Below the pieces are notes generated by a model, which was not told where the DNA came from, ran no database searches, and saw only the letters and a list, made by a program, of their open reading frames with translations. From contig NZ_QZWF01000041.1 of assembly GCF_004187715.1 (NCBI RefSeq), positions 53,393 to 117,392 of the forward strand: a stretch of 64,000 bases of DNA, written 5' to 3'. The position numbers and the translations under genes are program-made. The stretch comes from Streptomyces sp. F001. GTDB taxonomy: Bacteria; Actinomycetota; Actinomycetes; Streptomycetales; Streptomycetaceae. Below, one piece after another: positions 1 to 8,252 of this stretch; positions within the stretch are counted from its first letter, which is position 1, and every line of letters begins with the position of its first letter.

Positions 1-492
1 CGAGCCGAGCACGGAGGTCACCGCGATGAAGGCGAGGACCATGATGGCGAAGTAGTCCGGGGCACCGATGTCGACGGCGAGTTCGGCGACCGTGGGGGCG
101 AGCGCGACCAGCAGGATCGTGCCGACCATGCCGCCGGCGAAGTGACCGATGGCGGCGGCCGCCAGCGCCTGTGCGCCGCGCCCTGCCTTGGCCATCGGGT
201 TGCCTTCCATGGCGGCGACCACGGCGGCGCTCTCTCCGGGGGTGTTGAGCAGGATCGACGTCGTCGAGCCGCCGAACATGGCGCCGTAGTAGATGCCCGC
301 GAACATGATGAACGCGCCGATGGGATCCAGCCCGTACGTCACCGGGAGCAGCAGCGCCACCGCCATGGCCGGTCCGATGCCGGGCAGTACGCCGATCGCG
401 GTGCCGAGGAGCACGCCGAGGGCGGCCCAGAGGAGGTTGAGCGGCGTCAGTGCCGTACCGAAGCCGTCCAGAAGGGAGTTGAGGGCGTCCAT
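1..492 (-). CDS. tctA: Tripartite tricarboxylate transporter, large permease TctA (partial)
   Basis: Large membrane subunit of a TTT-family secondary transporter that imports citrate-like tricarboxylates with a periplasmic-type binding protein. The gene runs off the left edge, so only the first 164 codons are present. The visible protein starts MDALNSLLDGFGTALTPLNL and carries the glycine/proline-rich TctA signature around residues 35-45 (GIGVLPGIGPAMA) and the G-A-M-F-G-G-S-T-T-S-I-L-L-N segment typical of the family. Start ATG at 492 has GGGAG nine bases upstream. It lies one base after the tctB stop, so it is the third gene of a tctCBA operon. Confidence 0.93.
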   Translation of the reverse strand, partial: MDALNSLLDGFGTALTPLNLLWAALGVLLGTAIGVLPGIGPAMAVALLLPVTYGLDPIGAFIMFAGIYYGAMFGGSTTSILLNTPGESAAVVAAMEGNPMAKAGRGAQALAAAAIGHFAGGMVGTILLVALAPTVAELAVDIGAPDYFAIMVLAFIAVTSVLGS

Positions 493-493
493 C

Positions 494-1033
494 TCAGAGC
501 ACTCCCATCAGGGGGCCGCCGGGCAGCGGCACTCCGAGCAGGTTGTTGAACACGACGTAGGTGACGAGGGAGAGGCCGGCCGCGAGGAGCGGGTCACGGT
601 CGGTGTGGCGGCTGCCGAGCGCGAAGGCGGCTCCCCAGAAGAGGAGGGCGCCCGCGATGGGGAAGCCGAGGGGTTCGATCAGGACGGCGGCGCCCAGGAA
701 GACTCCGGCGAGCAGCAGCACGGTGCGCCAGTCGGCGGGTTCGGACAGGTCGATGTCCTCGCCGGTCTCTGCCTGACCGCGGCCGCCGCGCAGGACGTCC
801 ACGGCGAGCAGGGCGGCGATGAGCAGCAGCCCGGCGCCCACGACGATCGGTACGGTCTTCGGTCCGACGGGCCCGCGCTGGGCGATGTCGACGTCCATGG
901 TGAGGGCGTCGGTCAGCACCAGCACGCCGAGGGCCAGCAGCAGGACGCAGACGCCGAGTTCGGAGTGCTCGCGCAGCCAGGAGCGGTGCGCCGGCGCGGG
1001 CGCCGGAGGGGTGTCGGTGGTCTGCGTCGTCAC
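494..1033 (-). CDS. tctB: Tripartite tricarboxylate transporter, small permease TctB
   Basis: Small membrane subunit of the TTT transporter, 179 residues. After a short Pro/Thr-rich cytoplasmic N-terminus there are about four hydrophobic segments: residues 25-45, 55-75, 97-120 (leucine/alanine rich, containing GFPIAGALLFWG) and 135-155. I chose GTG at 1033 because it overlaps the tctC stop in a GTGA arrangement, which indicates translational coupling; an upstream extension in frame would run antisense into tctC and is not TctB-like. It partners with tctA and tctC in one operon. Confidence 0.9.
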   Translation of the reverse strand: MTTQTTDTPPAPAPAHRSWLREHSELGVCVLLLALGVLVLTDALTMDVDIAQRGPVGPKTVPIVVGAGLLLIAALLAVDVLRGGRGQAETGEDIDLSEPADWRTVLLLAGVFLGAAVLIEPLGFPIAGALLFWGAAFALGSRHTDRDPLLAAGLSLVTYVVFNNLLGVPLPGGPLMGVL

Positions 1034-2013
1034 AGGCCCAGCTCCTTCAGTACCGAGACCACGCGCTGGTCCTGGGCGTCCAGGAACGCGCCGAACTTCT
1101 CGCCGGTGAGGAAGGCGTCGTCCCAGCCGTTCTGCTTCAGGGACTTCTGCCACTCGGGCGAGTCGTGGAGTTCCTCGATCAGTCGGACGAGCTTGTCGCG
1201 CTCGGCGTCGGAGAGACCGGGCGGCGCGACGATGCCGCGCCAGTTGGTGAAGTTCACGTCGTAGCCCGCCTCCTGGAGTGTGGGCGCGTCGAGGCCGTCG
1301 ACGCGCTCGGGGCCGGTGACCGCGAGCAGCCGCAGCTCCCCCGCCTTGATCTGGTCGAGGTACTCGCCGACGCCGGAGACACCGAAGGCGACCTTGTTGC
1401 CGAGGATCGAGGCGAGCAGTTCACCGCCGCCGTCGAAGGGGATGTAGTTGACTTCCTTCGGGGCGATGCCGGCGGCCCGCGCCATCAGCATCGGCGCGAG
1501 ATGGTCGGGTCCGCCCGGCGAGGATCCGCCGCCGACGGGGAGCTTGCCGGGGTCGGCCTTCCAGGCGTCGACGAGATCGTCGATCGTCTGGTACGGGGAG
1601 TTCTTGGCGACCACGACGACGTCCTGCTCCTCGGTGAGCCGGGCGATCGGGGTGGTGTCGGCGAGGGTCTTGGGTGCGTGGTTGGAGCGGACGGCGCCGA
1701 CGACGCCGAGCCCCATCGACATCGCGAGCTTGCCGTTGCCGTGCTCGCTCACCAGGCGGGTCAGGCCGACGGTGCCGCCGGCGCCGGGCAGGTTGAACAC
1801 CTCGACGTTGGGCGTGAGCCCGGCGTCCTCGGCGTTCTTCGCGGCCGTGCGGGCCGTGATGTCGTAGCCGCCGCCGGGCGTGTTGGGGACCATGAAGCGC
1901 AGTCCCGGGATCTGTGTGCCGGTCTCGGCGCCGCTGCCGGTGCTCAGCAGGGGCGGTCCCAGGAGCAGGAGTACGGCGGCCCCGAGCAGGGCGAGGGGGG
2001 TGCGCAGGCGCAC
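1030..2013 (-). CDS. tctC: Tricarboxylate-binding protein TctC (Bug family)
   Basis: Extracytoplasmic solute-binding protein of the TTT system, 327 residues, first gene of tctCBA. The N-terminus has a signal peptide (charged start RLR, then a leucine/alanine-rich core at about residues 6-20). The Bug fold signature follows: FMVPNTPGGGYDITAR near residue 40, NLPGAGGTVG near 75, and GGSSPGGPDHL in the middle. GTG at 2013 is chosen because AGGTGG lies seven or eight bases upstream; two upstream GTG codons lack a spaced ribosome site. The sequence lies opposite a citrate-type two-component system, which suggests tricarboxylate or related organic-acid uptake; the real ligand is inferred. Confidence 0.9.
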   Translation of the reverse strand: MRLRTPLALLGAAVLLLLGPPLLSTGSGAETGTQIPGLRFMVPNTPGGGYDITARTAAKNAEDAGLTPNVEVFNLPGAGGTVGLTRLVSEHGNGKLAMSMGLGVVGAVRSNHAPKTLADTTPIARLTEEQDVVVVAKNSPYQTIDDLVDAWKADPGKLPVGGGSSPGGPDHLAPMLMARAAGIAPKEVNYIPFDGGGELLASILGNKVAFGVSGVGEYLDQIKAGELRLLAVTGPERVDGLDAPTLQEAGYDVNFTNWRGIVAPPGLSDAERDKLVRLIEELHDSPEWQKSLKQNGWDDAFLTGEKFGAFLDAQDQRVVSVLKELGL

Positions 2014-2072
2014 TGGTGCCACCACCTGTCGGTTCGTGGATGCGGTTCGGGAAGGCCCTGTGGGGGAGGGTG

Positions 2073-2085
2073 ATGTGGGCCACAT
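2073..2085. promoter_or_regulatory. 13-bp palindrome between tctC and the sensor kinase
   Basis: ATGTGG-G-CCACAT is a perfect odd-centred palindrome in the 204-base divergent intergenic region between tctC and the histidine kinase gene. A site of this kind is where the response regulator encoded next door, or cyclic-AMP-receptor-like proteins, could bind. The function is inferred from position and symmetry only. Confidence 0.4.
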
Positions 2086-2217
2086 GGTGCCTGCGTGTCG
2101 ACGGTCTGTCTCGCTTCCGGAACCAACGGAGGTTTTGGTCTTTGTGTCAGCGCCCGGGTTGCCGACCGATCTCTTTCCTCCGGCGCAGGTGGACGCCATG
2201 ATGAGGCAGCCCCGTCC

Positions 2218-3900
2218 GTGAGCCCTCCGCTGTCAGAGATCGAGTCCGTCGTGGTCGCCACCTTCCGTCGCCAGACCCTTGCAGGCGAGATGCTGGTGCT
2301 TCAGCTCGCCATCGTCGTGGTGGTGCTGCTGGCGGTCGCCGCGGTCTCGCTCGCCCAGTCGGAGGCGACCTTCAACCGGGTCGAGGGCCGCCGGGTGAGC
2401 GCGCTGGCGGAGCAGTTGGCCGCCAATCCCCTGGTGCGCAGCCAGCTCGTGGCGCCGCTGCCGCTTCAGGCCCTGGCGCCACTGGTCAACTCCACGCAGG
2501 CCCAGTCCGGGGTGACCTCGGTGACGGTGGCCGGCGCGGACGGCCGGATCGTCAGTTCCACGGACCCCACCGTGATCGGCGACGCGCTGCCGCTGGGCGA
2601 GGGCGCCGTCGTGGGGCGCGGCTGGTCGGGGGAGCTGGAGGTGGACGGCGTACGGGAACTCGTGGCGCAGGTGCCGGTGCTCGGGGCCACGCGGGAGAAC
2701 CTCGGGCGGCAGCTGGGCACGGTGATGATCGGCGAGGCCTCTCCGACGGTGTGGCAGCGGCTCAGCGGTGCCTCCTCCTATCTGCTCGCCTACCTGGGCG
2801 TCGCCAGCGGTCTCGGTCTGGCCGGCTCCCTGCTGCTGGCCCGGCGGGTCAAACGGCAGACCCTCGGCCTGGAGCCGCGCGAGATCACCGGGCTGGCCGA
2901 GCATCGTGAGGCGATGCTGTACGGGATCGCCGAGGGCGTCGTCGCCCTGGACCCGCAGCACCGGCTCACCCTGGTGAACGAGATGGGCCGGCGCCTGCTC
3001 GGCCTGCCCGAGGACTGCGTGGGCCGGAGCCTGGCCGACCTGGGCATCGAGGGGCGACTGCGGGACGTGCTGGCCGGAGACCTTCAGGGCCCGGCCGACA
3101 AGCGCGACGAAGTCGTCATCCGGCACGACCGGGTCCTGGTGATGAACCGAATGACGGTGACCAAGGACGGCCGGCTCCTCGGCTCGGTCACCACGCTGCG
3201 GGACCGCACCGAACTGGCCCGGCTGGAGCGGGAGATCGGCTCCTTCCGCAGTTCCTCGGAGTTGCTGCGCGCGCAGGCGCACGAGTTCGCCAACCAGCTG
3301 CACACCATCTCCGGGCTGATCCAGATCGGGGAACAGGACGAGGTGGTGCGCTACATCCGCGCGCTGCACCAGCGCCGCCAGTCGCTGGACGTCACGCTCA
3401 GCCGCCGGGTGCGCGACACGGCCGTGGCCGCCCTGCTCATGGCCAAGTCCTCACAGGCCGCCGAACGCAAGGTCCGCCTGCGGATCTCGGACGACACCGC
3501 ACTCGGCCGGCTCGCCCCGGAGGACGCCGCCGATGTGGCCACGGTGGTCGGCAACCTCGTCGACAACGCCGTGGACGCGGCCGCGGCGGGCGACGGCGGT
3601 GACCGCGGAGCCTGGGTCGAGGTCGAACTGCGGCAGGACGCCTCCACCGTCGAGATCGCGGTACGGGACTCCGGGCCCGGTGTTGCGCCCGACCTCGCGC
3701 GGGAGGTGTTCTCGCACGGTTTCACCACCAAGGCCGCCCAGAAGGGCGAGCGGGGCATCGGCCTGGCGCTGACCCGGCTGGTCTGCGAGCGGCACGGCGG
3801 CGAGATCTCGGTGACCAACACCCCCGACGGTGCCCTGTTCACCGCACGCATGACCGTCAGCCACCTCACCGACACGGTGGCGGAAGGAGCGGGCCGATGA
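2218..3900 (+). CDS. CitA/DcuS-family sensor histidine kinase
   Basis: Membrane sensor kinase of 560 residues. TM1 lies at about residues 24-47, an extracytoplasmic PAS/Cache-like sensor follows to about 185, TM2 at about 186-210, then a cytoplasmic PAS domain (about 220-335) and a Spo0B-type dimerisation helix with the phospho-accepting His355 in HEFANQLHTISGLI. The ATPase domain shows the N box NLVDNAVDA, D-S-G-P-G-V and G-I-G-L-A-L-T. These features are those of the citrate/C4-dicarboxylate sensing family (CitA, DpiB, DcuS). GTG 2218 has GAGG eleven bases upstream. It is translationally coupled (ATGA) to the response regulator and divergent from tctCBA, so it probably controls that transporter. 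Confidence 0.92.
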   Translation: MSPPLSEIESVVVATFRRQTLAGEMLVLQLAIVVVVLLAVAAVSLAQSEATFNRVEGRRVSALAEQLAANPLVRSQLVAPLPLQALAPLVNSTQAQSGVTSVTVAGADGRIVSSTDPTVIGDALPLGEGAVVGRGWSGELEVDGVRELVAQVPVLGATRENLGRQLGTVMIGEASPTVWQRLSGASSYLLAYLGVASGLGLAGSLLLARRVKRQTLGLEPREITGLAEHREAMLYGIAEGVVALDPQHRLTLVNEMGRRLLGLPEDCVGRSLADLGIEGRLRDVLAGDLQGPADKRDEVVIRHDRVLVMNRMTVTKDGRLLGSVTTLRDRTELARLEREIGSFRSSSELLRAQAHEFANQLHTISGLIQIGEQDEVVRYIRALHQRRQSLDVTLSRRVRDTAVAALLMAKSSQAAERKVRLRISDDTALGRLAPEDAADVATVVGNLVDNAVDAAAAGDGGDRGAWVEVELRQDASTVEIAVRDSGPGVAPDLAREVFSHGFTTKAAQKGERGIGLALTRLVCERHGGEISVTNTPDGALFTARMTVSHLTDTVAEGAGR

Positions 3901-4610
3901 CCAGTACGACGGAATCGTCCGGTACGGCGGACGCGATCGACGTCCTCGTGGTCGACGACGACTTCATGGTGGCCCGGGTCCATCGCACCTTCGTCGAACG
4001 GGTCCCGCAGTTCCGGGTCGTCGGCGTCGCCAGCAGCGGCGAGCAGGCCATCGACGCCGTGGACGAACTGCGCCCCGACCTCGTGCTGCTCGACCTGTAC
4101 CTGCCGGACGTCTTCGGCCTGGACGTCATCCCACGGCTGCGCACCTCCGGTCACGACTGCGACGTCATGGTCATCAGTGCCGCGCGGGAGGCGGACACGG
4201 TGCGCGGCGCCGTACGGCACGGCGTGGTCGACTACCTCCTCAAGCCCTTCGAGTTCGAGGACCTGCGGGCCCGCCTGGAGCGCTACGTCGCCCAGCGCGG
4301 CCGCCTGCTGGCCACCGTCGTACGCGGTCAGGCCGATGTGGACCGGGTCCTGGCCGGGGCGAGTGCACCGGCGCCGACCGGCGGTGCGCTGCCCAAGGGG
4401 ATGAGCGTCGAGACCGCCGACCTGGTCGAACGCGCCCTGCGCTCCGCCGACGGCACGCTCTCGGCCACCGAGTGCGCCTCCCTGACCGGCGTCTCCCGGG
4501 TGAGCGCGCGCCGTTATCTGGAGTACTTCCACACGACCGGCACCGCCGAGGTGTCGCTGCGGTACGGGGTGGCAGGGCGGCCCGAGCGGCGGTACAGCTG
4601 GCGGGCGTGA
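3897..4610 (+). CDS. CitB/DcuR-family response regulator
   Basis: Cytoplasmic transcription regulator, 237 residues. The receiver domain spans about residues 15-130 with acidic pocket DDD at 20-22, phospho-acceptor Asp66 (LVLLDLYLPD) and the conserved Lys in LLKPFEF. The C-terminal part contains a helix-turn-helix of the CitB type (SATECASLTGVSRVSARRYLEYFHTTG, about 190-215). The ATG overlaps the kinase stop by ATGA. The pair probably senses an extracellular organic acid and activates the divergent tctCBA genes; the palindrome at 2073-2085 is a candidate target. Confidence 0.93.
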   Translation: MTSTTESSGTADAIDVLVVDDDFMVARVHRTFVERVPQFRVVGVASSGEQAIDAVDELRPDLVLLDLYLPDVFGLDVIPRLRTSGHDCDVMVISAAREADTVRGAVRHGVVDYLLKPFEFEDLRARLERYVAQRGRLLATVVRGQADVDRVLAGASAPAPTGGALPKGMSVETADLVERALRSADGTLSATECASLTGVSRVSARRYLEYFHTTGTAEVSLRYGVAGRPERRYSWRA

Positions 4611-4709
4611 GGCGCGCACCCGAGCGGGTTGGCCCCCGGGGTGCAGGGCACTCGGAGGCAGCGGCGGGAGTCATCCGGAACCGCCGAAGCCACGCTGGAG
4701 GCGATGGAC

Positions 4710-5273
4710 ATGGCACATGGTGGAAACGTCATCGACGAGCTGGTGACCGATCACCGGGAGGTCGAGGAGCTCTTCGGCCGGATCGAGGCGCTGCCGCCCG
4801 GTGACAAGGACCGCAAGCTCCACGCCGACCAGGTCACCATGGAGCTGGTACGGCACTCGGTGGCCGAGGAGGCCTATCTCTACCCCGCGGTCCGGGAGCA
4901 CGTGCCGGACGGGGACGCCCTGGCCGACAAGGAGATCGAGGACCATTCCAGGGCCGAACAGCTGATGAAGGACCTGGAGAGCTGCGATGCGGACGATCCG
5001 GAGTTCAACCGCCTCATCGGCCTGCTGATGAGTGAGATCCGCACGCACGTGGCCGACGAGGAACAGAACCTGTTCCCCAAGCTGCGCGCCGCGTGTTCGC
5101 CGCAGGCGCTCGACGACCTGGGCGACAAGGTCCGCCAGGCGAAGATGCTGGCGCCGACCCGTCCGCATCCGTCGGCCCCGGACACGCCTCCGCTGAACAA
5201 GCTGCTGGCGCCGGGTGCCGGACTGGTCGACCGGCTGCGCGACACACTGACAGGACGCGGCAAGCCGGACTGA
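4710..5273 (+). CDS. Hemerythrin HHE domain protein
   Basis: Soluble four-helix-bundle protein of 187 residues with a hemerythrin-type fold. Candidate di-iron ligands are visible: H15 in VTDHREVEELF, H and E in LVRHSVAEEAYLYPAV, H in EDHSRAEQL, and H/E in RTHVADEEQNLFPKL. The tail after residue 150 is proline-rich and not part of the fold. In actinobacteria such proteins are tied to oxygen, NO or iron handling; here the function is not known. ATG 4710 has GGAGG eight bases upstream; the ATG six bases earlier sits too close to that site. A strong terminator follows. Confidence 0.88.
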   Translation: MAHGGNVIDELVTDHREVEELFGRIEALPPGDKDRKLHADQVTMELVRHSVAEEAYLYPAVREHVPDGDALADKEIEDHSRAEQLMKDLESCDADDPEFNRLIGLLMSEIRTHVADEEQNLFPKLRAACSPQALDDLGDKVRQAKMLAPTRPHPSAPDTPPLNKLLAPGAGLVDRLRDTLTGRGKPD

Positions 5274-5360
5274 CGACGCGGGTCGCCGCACGGGCTTCGT
5301 CACACGGGGTGGGCCCCGGACGGCCGAGGCGCCTGCCCCGGCCGTCCCACGCACGGCGTC

Positions 5361-5397
5361 ACGGCCGGGCCAGACGCCGAGCGTCTGGCCCGGCCGT
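5361..5397. terminator. Perfect 17-bp stem hairpin terminator
   Basis: A 17-base arm at 5361-5377 pairs perfectly with 5381-5397 around a three-base loop (cga). It sits 88 bases after the hemerythrin gene and between it and the convergent gene at 5499, so it can serve both strands. There is no T tract, as is common for Streptomyces terminators. Confidence 0.8.
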
Positions 5398-5498
5398 CCC
5401 GCAGGCGGCGGACCCGCCGCAGCCTCGGCACCGGAGCGCCTGCGCCGCCTCAGGGCCGGCCCCGGATGCCCGCCCCCGGCGCCACCGCCACGTCGGCC

Positions 5499-6101
5499 TC
5501 AGGCGGTGAGTGCCTGTCCCGGCCCCAGGCGGTCCAGAAGGAGGGTCTGGTGCAGCTCGGCCACGGGTGCGAGCAGGTCGGGGTGTCGGAGCAGGGCAGC
5601 GGCCTGCCGGTCCTGCTCGTCGGGTGCGATCAGGCGTCGGAACTCGACCGGTGTGCCCCCGGTGTGTCCGCCGTCGGCGAGCGCGGTCACCGCAAGGCCG
5701 GCCAGCTCGGCGTCCGTGAGCAGGCAGGCCGCCCAGCTCGCCACGACCTCGTCCACCCAGGTCCGCCAGGCATCACCCTCCGGGTCCTGTCCCCCGTCCG
5801 AGTCCGCGCCGGTGATCCAGTCGAGTCGCGCCGAGCCTCCGGGCCCGGCCATCCCGACCAGCGCGGCGTCCATCTGCGTCGGATACCGCAGCCACGCCGC
5901 GACCGTCACGGCCTGCCGTGCCTGCACCTCGCACAGGGCGGAGGCGAGGGCACCGCCGGACGCCGGGTAGGCGCGCGTCAGCCACTGGGTGGTCGCCGCG
6001 ATGAGCGGGGAGAGGTCTACGAGCACTGCCGGGCCGTCCGAGGTGTTTGCGGGAAGCAGGGGGTGTGCAAACGGTAGCCCGCGGCCGGGCCGGCACCACA
6101 T
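5499..6101 (-). CDS. Hypothetical protein
   Basis: An about 200-residue protein I do not recognise. It is mostly helical and acidic, with LVDLSPLIAATTQWLTRAYP near the start and a glutamine/leucine-rich end. Codon use is normal high-GC third-position coding, and no other frame competes convincingly. The start is uncertain: ATG at 6101 is used because it keeps the conserved-looking part, but in-frame ATGs at 6152 and 6182 are possible and none has a good ribosome site. It is divergent from the repeat protein at 6302. Confidence 0.6.
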   Translation of the reverse strand: MWCRPGRGLPFAHPLLPANTSDGPAVLVDLSPLIAATTQWLTRAYPASGGALASALCEVQARQAVTVAAWLRYPTQMDAALVGMAGPGGSARLDWITGADSDGGQDPEGDAWRTWVDEVVASWAACLLTDAELAGLAVTALADGGHTGGTPVEFRRLIAPDEQDRQAAALLRHPDLLAPVAELHQTLLLDRLGPGQALTA

Positions 6102-6301
6102 GGCCCGGATCTCATCTGCGGCGTGGCCTCGGCCACAGATCCAGCCCGGCATGCAGGACGACCGAACTCCCCACCGGGACATCACACGGTCGCTGCACCC
6201 AGGTGGCGAGGCAGCCGACGGGGCCTTAGGAATGGGACGGAACAACGCGCGTCGCGCTTCGGCAGCGCAGGAGCGGCCGCACCTCTCCCATGGAGCCCAG
6301 G

Positions 6302-7540
6302 ATGACCACCCGCTCTTCACCATCCCAGTCGAATCAGCCCGCCATAGCCTTCACCCAGGCGATCCCCTCGGCGGAACCGTTGTCCGGGATCATCCCGGCG
6401 ATCGGCCCGGCCTCGGCCATCGGCCCAGGAGCCGAGGAGAACACCGGGCCCGCCGGTCCCCCGGGACACTCCGACGACAGCACTCCCCAACTCCCCACGG
6501 CACCCCGGGCCGAGGAGGGCGCTGCGGGCGGAGGCTCGTACGGCGATCCGGGCTTCGACCTCGTCCATGCCGCCGTGAGCGCTCGGCCGCTGGAGGAAGT
6601 CGTCCAGCTCGTCACGCTGATGGAGGAGTCACCCGAGTACGCACAGACGGTCGTCGCCGTCCTGAGGGCCGTCGCGGTGACCCGCTCGGTGGACGACGTC
6701 GCCCACCTGATCGCCGAACTGACCCGGCCACCGCGTGGGGCCGACAGCGCGGACGAAACCATCCGCGCGGCGGTCGAGGGCCGGTGCGTCGAGGACGTCA
6801 CACGTCTGATGGCGTTGCTGCACCAGACGCCGTTGGAGCCGCACTGCGGACAGGCAGCGGTGCGGGCGGCCGCCACGGGCCGGCCGGTCGAGGAACTCGT
6901 GGAGCTCATCGGACGACTGGCCCAGCAACAGGTGCGGGAACCGTACGAGGTTCAGCCGGAGCTGATATCCAGGCCCGCCGCACAGGGCACGATGGCGAGC
7001 GTCGCCCTCGCGCCCGTCCCCGAGGTGTTCCCGGTGGCGGACAGCAAACTCATCCTCGGGCTTCGCGGAAGGCGAACCGTCCGAATACGGCGCGACCGTC
7101 CCCCTGCCCCGCCCAAGAGACCTGTGTTCTGGCCGAGTTGGCTGGCCGCTGCAGCCCTCGTCGTGTGCGGCGCCGCATGCTTCCCGCTGCACCGTCAGGG
7201 CACGACCTCCAGCATCTACGTCGCCGCACTCGGGGCGTCCGGCGCGTGCGTGGTGCTGGCTGTCCTGCTGGCTCTTCGGGCCACGGTGCCGATGCTGATG
7301 GCGGGTGTGGCCCTGCCTGCGACGCTGGCGGCGGCCGGGCTGCTCGAGGGAAGGATCCACTCGGCCGGGCTGTCCCGGGCCCTGCACATCACAGTGGCGC
7401 CGCCCTGGAGCGCCGGTCTCACCGCGGTGTGCGCGTCGCTGGCCTCGCTCGCCGCGCTGCTCCTGCTGTTGATGGTGCAGGTGGCGGACCGGTACCCGGC
7501 GCCGCGACCGGTGGCCGAGGCGAGTCGGGTCACGGAATGA
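6302..7540 (+). CDS. Membrane protein with four approx. 33-residue helical repeats
   Basis: A 412-residue protein of unknown function. Residues 1-80 are Pro/Gly/Ala-rich and low complexity. Residues 87-210 hold four related units of about 33 residues built on the pattern A-A/V-x3-R-x-V/L-E/D-E/D-V/L-x2-L-x2-L (units near 88, 123, 156 and 189). After a basic/proline-rich linker (about 255-275) there are four hydrophobic segments near residues 278-295, 305-325, 328-350 and 365-395. The layout suggests a cytosolic helical-repeat binding region anchored in the membrane. ATG 6302 is chosen over 6290 since GGAG is seven bases ahead. No family name is assigned. Confidence 0.75.
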   Translation: MTTRSSPSQSNQPAIAFTQAIPSAEPLSGIIPAIGPASAIGPGAEENTGPAGPPGHSDDSTPQLPTAPRAEEGAAGGGSYGDPGFDLVHAAVSARPLEEVVQLVTLMEESPEYAQTVVAVLRAVAVTRSVDDVAHLIAELTRPPRGADSADETIRAAVEGRCVEDVTRLMALLHQTPLEPHCGQAAVRAAATGRPVEELVELIGRLAQQQVREPYEVQPELISRPAAQGTMASVALAPVPEVFPVADSKLILGLRGRRTVRIRRDRPPAPPKRPVFWPSWLAAAALVVCGAACFPLHRQGTTSSIYVAALGASGACVVLAVLLALRATVPMLMAGVALPATLAAAGLLEGRIHSAGLSRALHITVAPPWSAGLTAVCASLASLAALLLLLMVQVADRYPAPRPVAEASRVTE

Positions 7541-7565
7541 CCTGGCAGCTGAGGGTGGCCGATCG

Positions 7566-8021
7566 TCACGGCTCCATGAGTCCGGCGGCCACCGTCGCCC
7601 CCAGTTCCCAGCACGCCTGGATGTCGGCCCGGTCCGGCTCTCCCGTCACGGTCACCGCCTCGGCGGTACGCCGCCAGCCCAGGCCGGTCGTGATCGACTC
7701 GATGCCGCGCACCGCTCCGGTGACATCGCTGCCGCCGTGCACGTAGTAGCCGAAGGGCCTCCCCCGTGTCTCGTCGAGGCAGGGGTAGTAGACCTGGTCG
7801 AAGAAGTGCTTGAGGGCACCGGACAGGTAGCCGAGGTTCGCCGGTGTACCCAGCAGATACCCGTCGGCGGACAGTACGTCGGACGCCGTCGCGGACAGTG
7901 CCGCCCGTCGCTCGACCCGGACGTTCTCGATCTCCGGGGTCGTCGCACCGGAGATGACGGCCTCGAGCATCGCCTGACAGTTGGGCGACGGCGTGTGATG
8001 CACGATCAGCAAGGTGGTCAC
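7566..8021 (-). CDS. Flavodoxin-fold NAD(P)H-dependent oxidoreductase
   Basis: A 151-residue small flavoprotein. The N-terminal TLLIVHHTPSPNCQAML matches the first strand and phosphate-binding loop of the flavodoxin/NADPH-dependent FMN reductase fold, and G-T-P-A-N-L-G-Y-L-S-G-A-L-K-H-F-F-D-Q resembles the FMN-binding second loop of WrbA-like proteins. It probably transfers electrons from NAD(P)H to quinones or similar acceptors. GTG 8021 is used because upstream residues are not family-like and GGTGGC precedes it. It ends 25 bases after the convergent repeat-protein gene. Confidence 0.8.
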   Translation of the reverse strand: MTTLLIVHHTPSPNCQAMLEAVISGATTPEIENVRVERRAALSATASDVLSADGYLLGTPANLGYLSGALKHFFDQVYYPCLDETRGRPFGYYVHGGSDVTGAVRGIESITTGLGWRRTAEAVTVTGEPDRADIQACWELGATVAAGLMEP

Positions 8022-8252
8022 GCCACCGAACCCTGCCGTGCCCCCGGGTACGGCCGCAAGCCGCGCACGGGTGCTCCGGCAGGACGAGGCGCTGTTCACT
8101 CCCGCTCACCCCGATGCCGCACCGGAGCCCCGGTTGTTCCTGCACTGCCGACGGGACGGGGCGGCCGGCCGACCTGGGTCGGCTGGGCGTGGGCCGCGTT
8201 CTGCGGGACGATGGGCTGTGGAGCCACCGCCCATCGGCGAAGGGGCTGTGAC

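Noticed and set aside
3351..4619. A 422-codon minus-strand frame opposite the kinase and response regulator
   Set aside because: Mirror of strong kinase and receiver motifs on the plus strand; no motif of its own.
7216..8145. A 309-codon minus-strand frame overlapping the flavodoxin-like gene
   Set aside because: Out of frame with FMN-fold motifs and partly antisense to the repeat protein.
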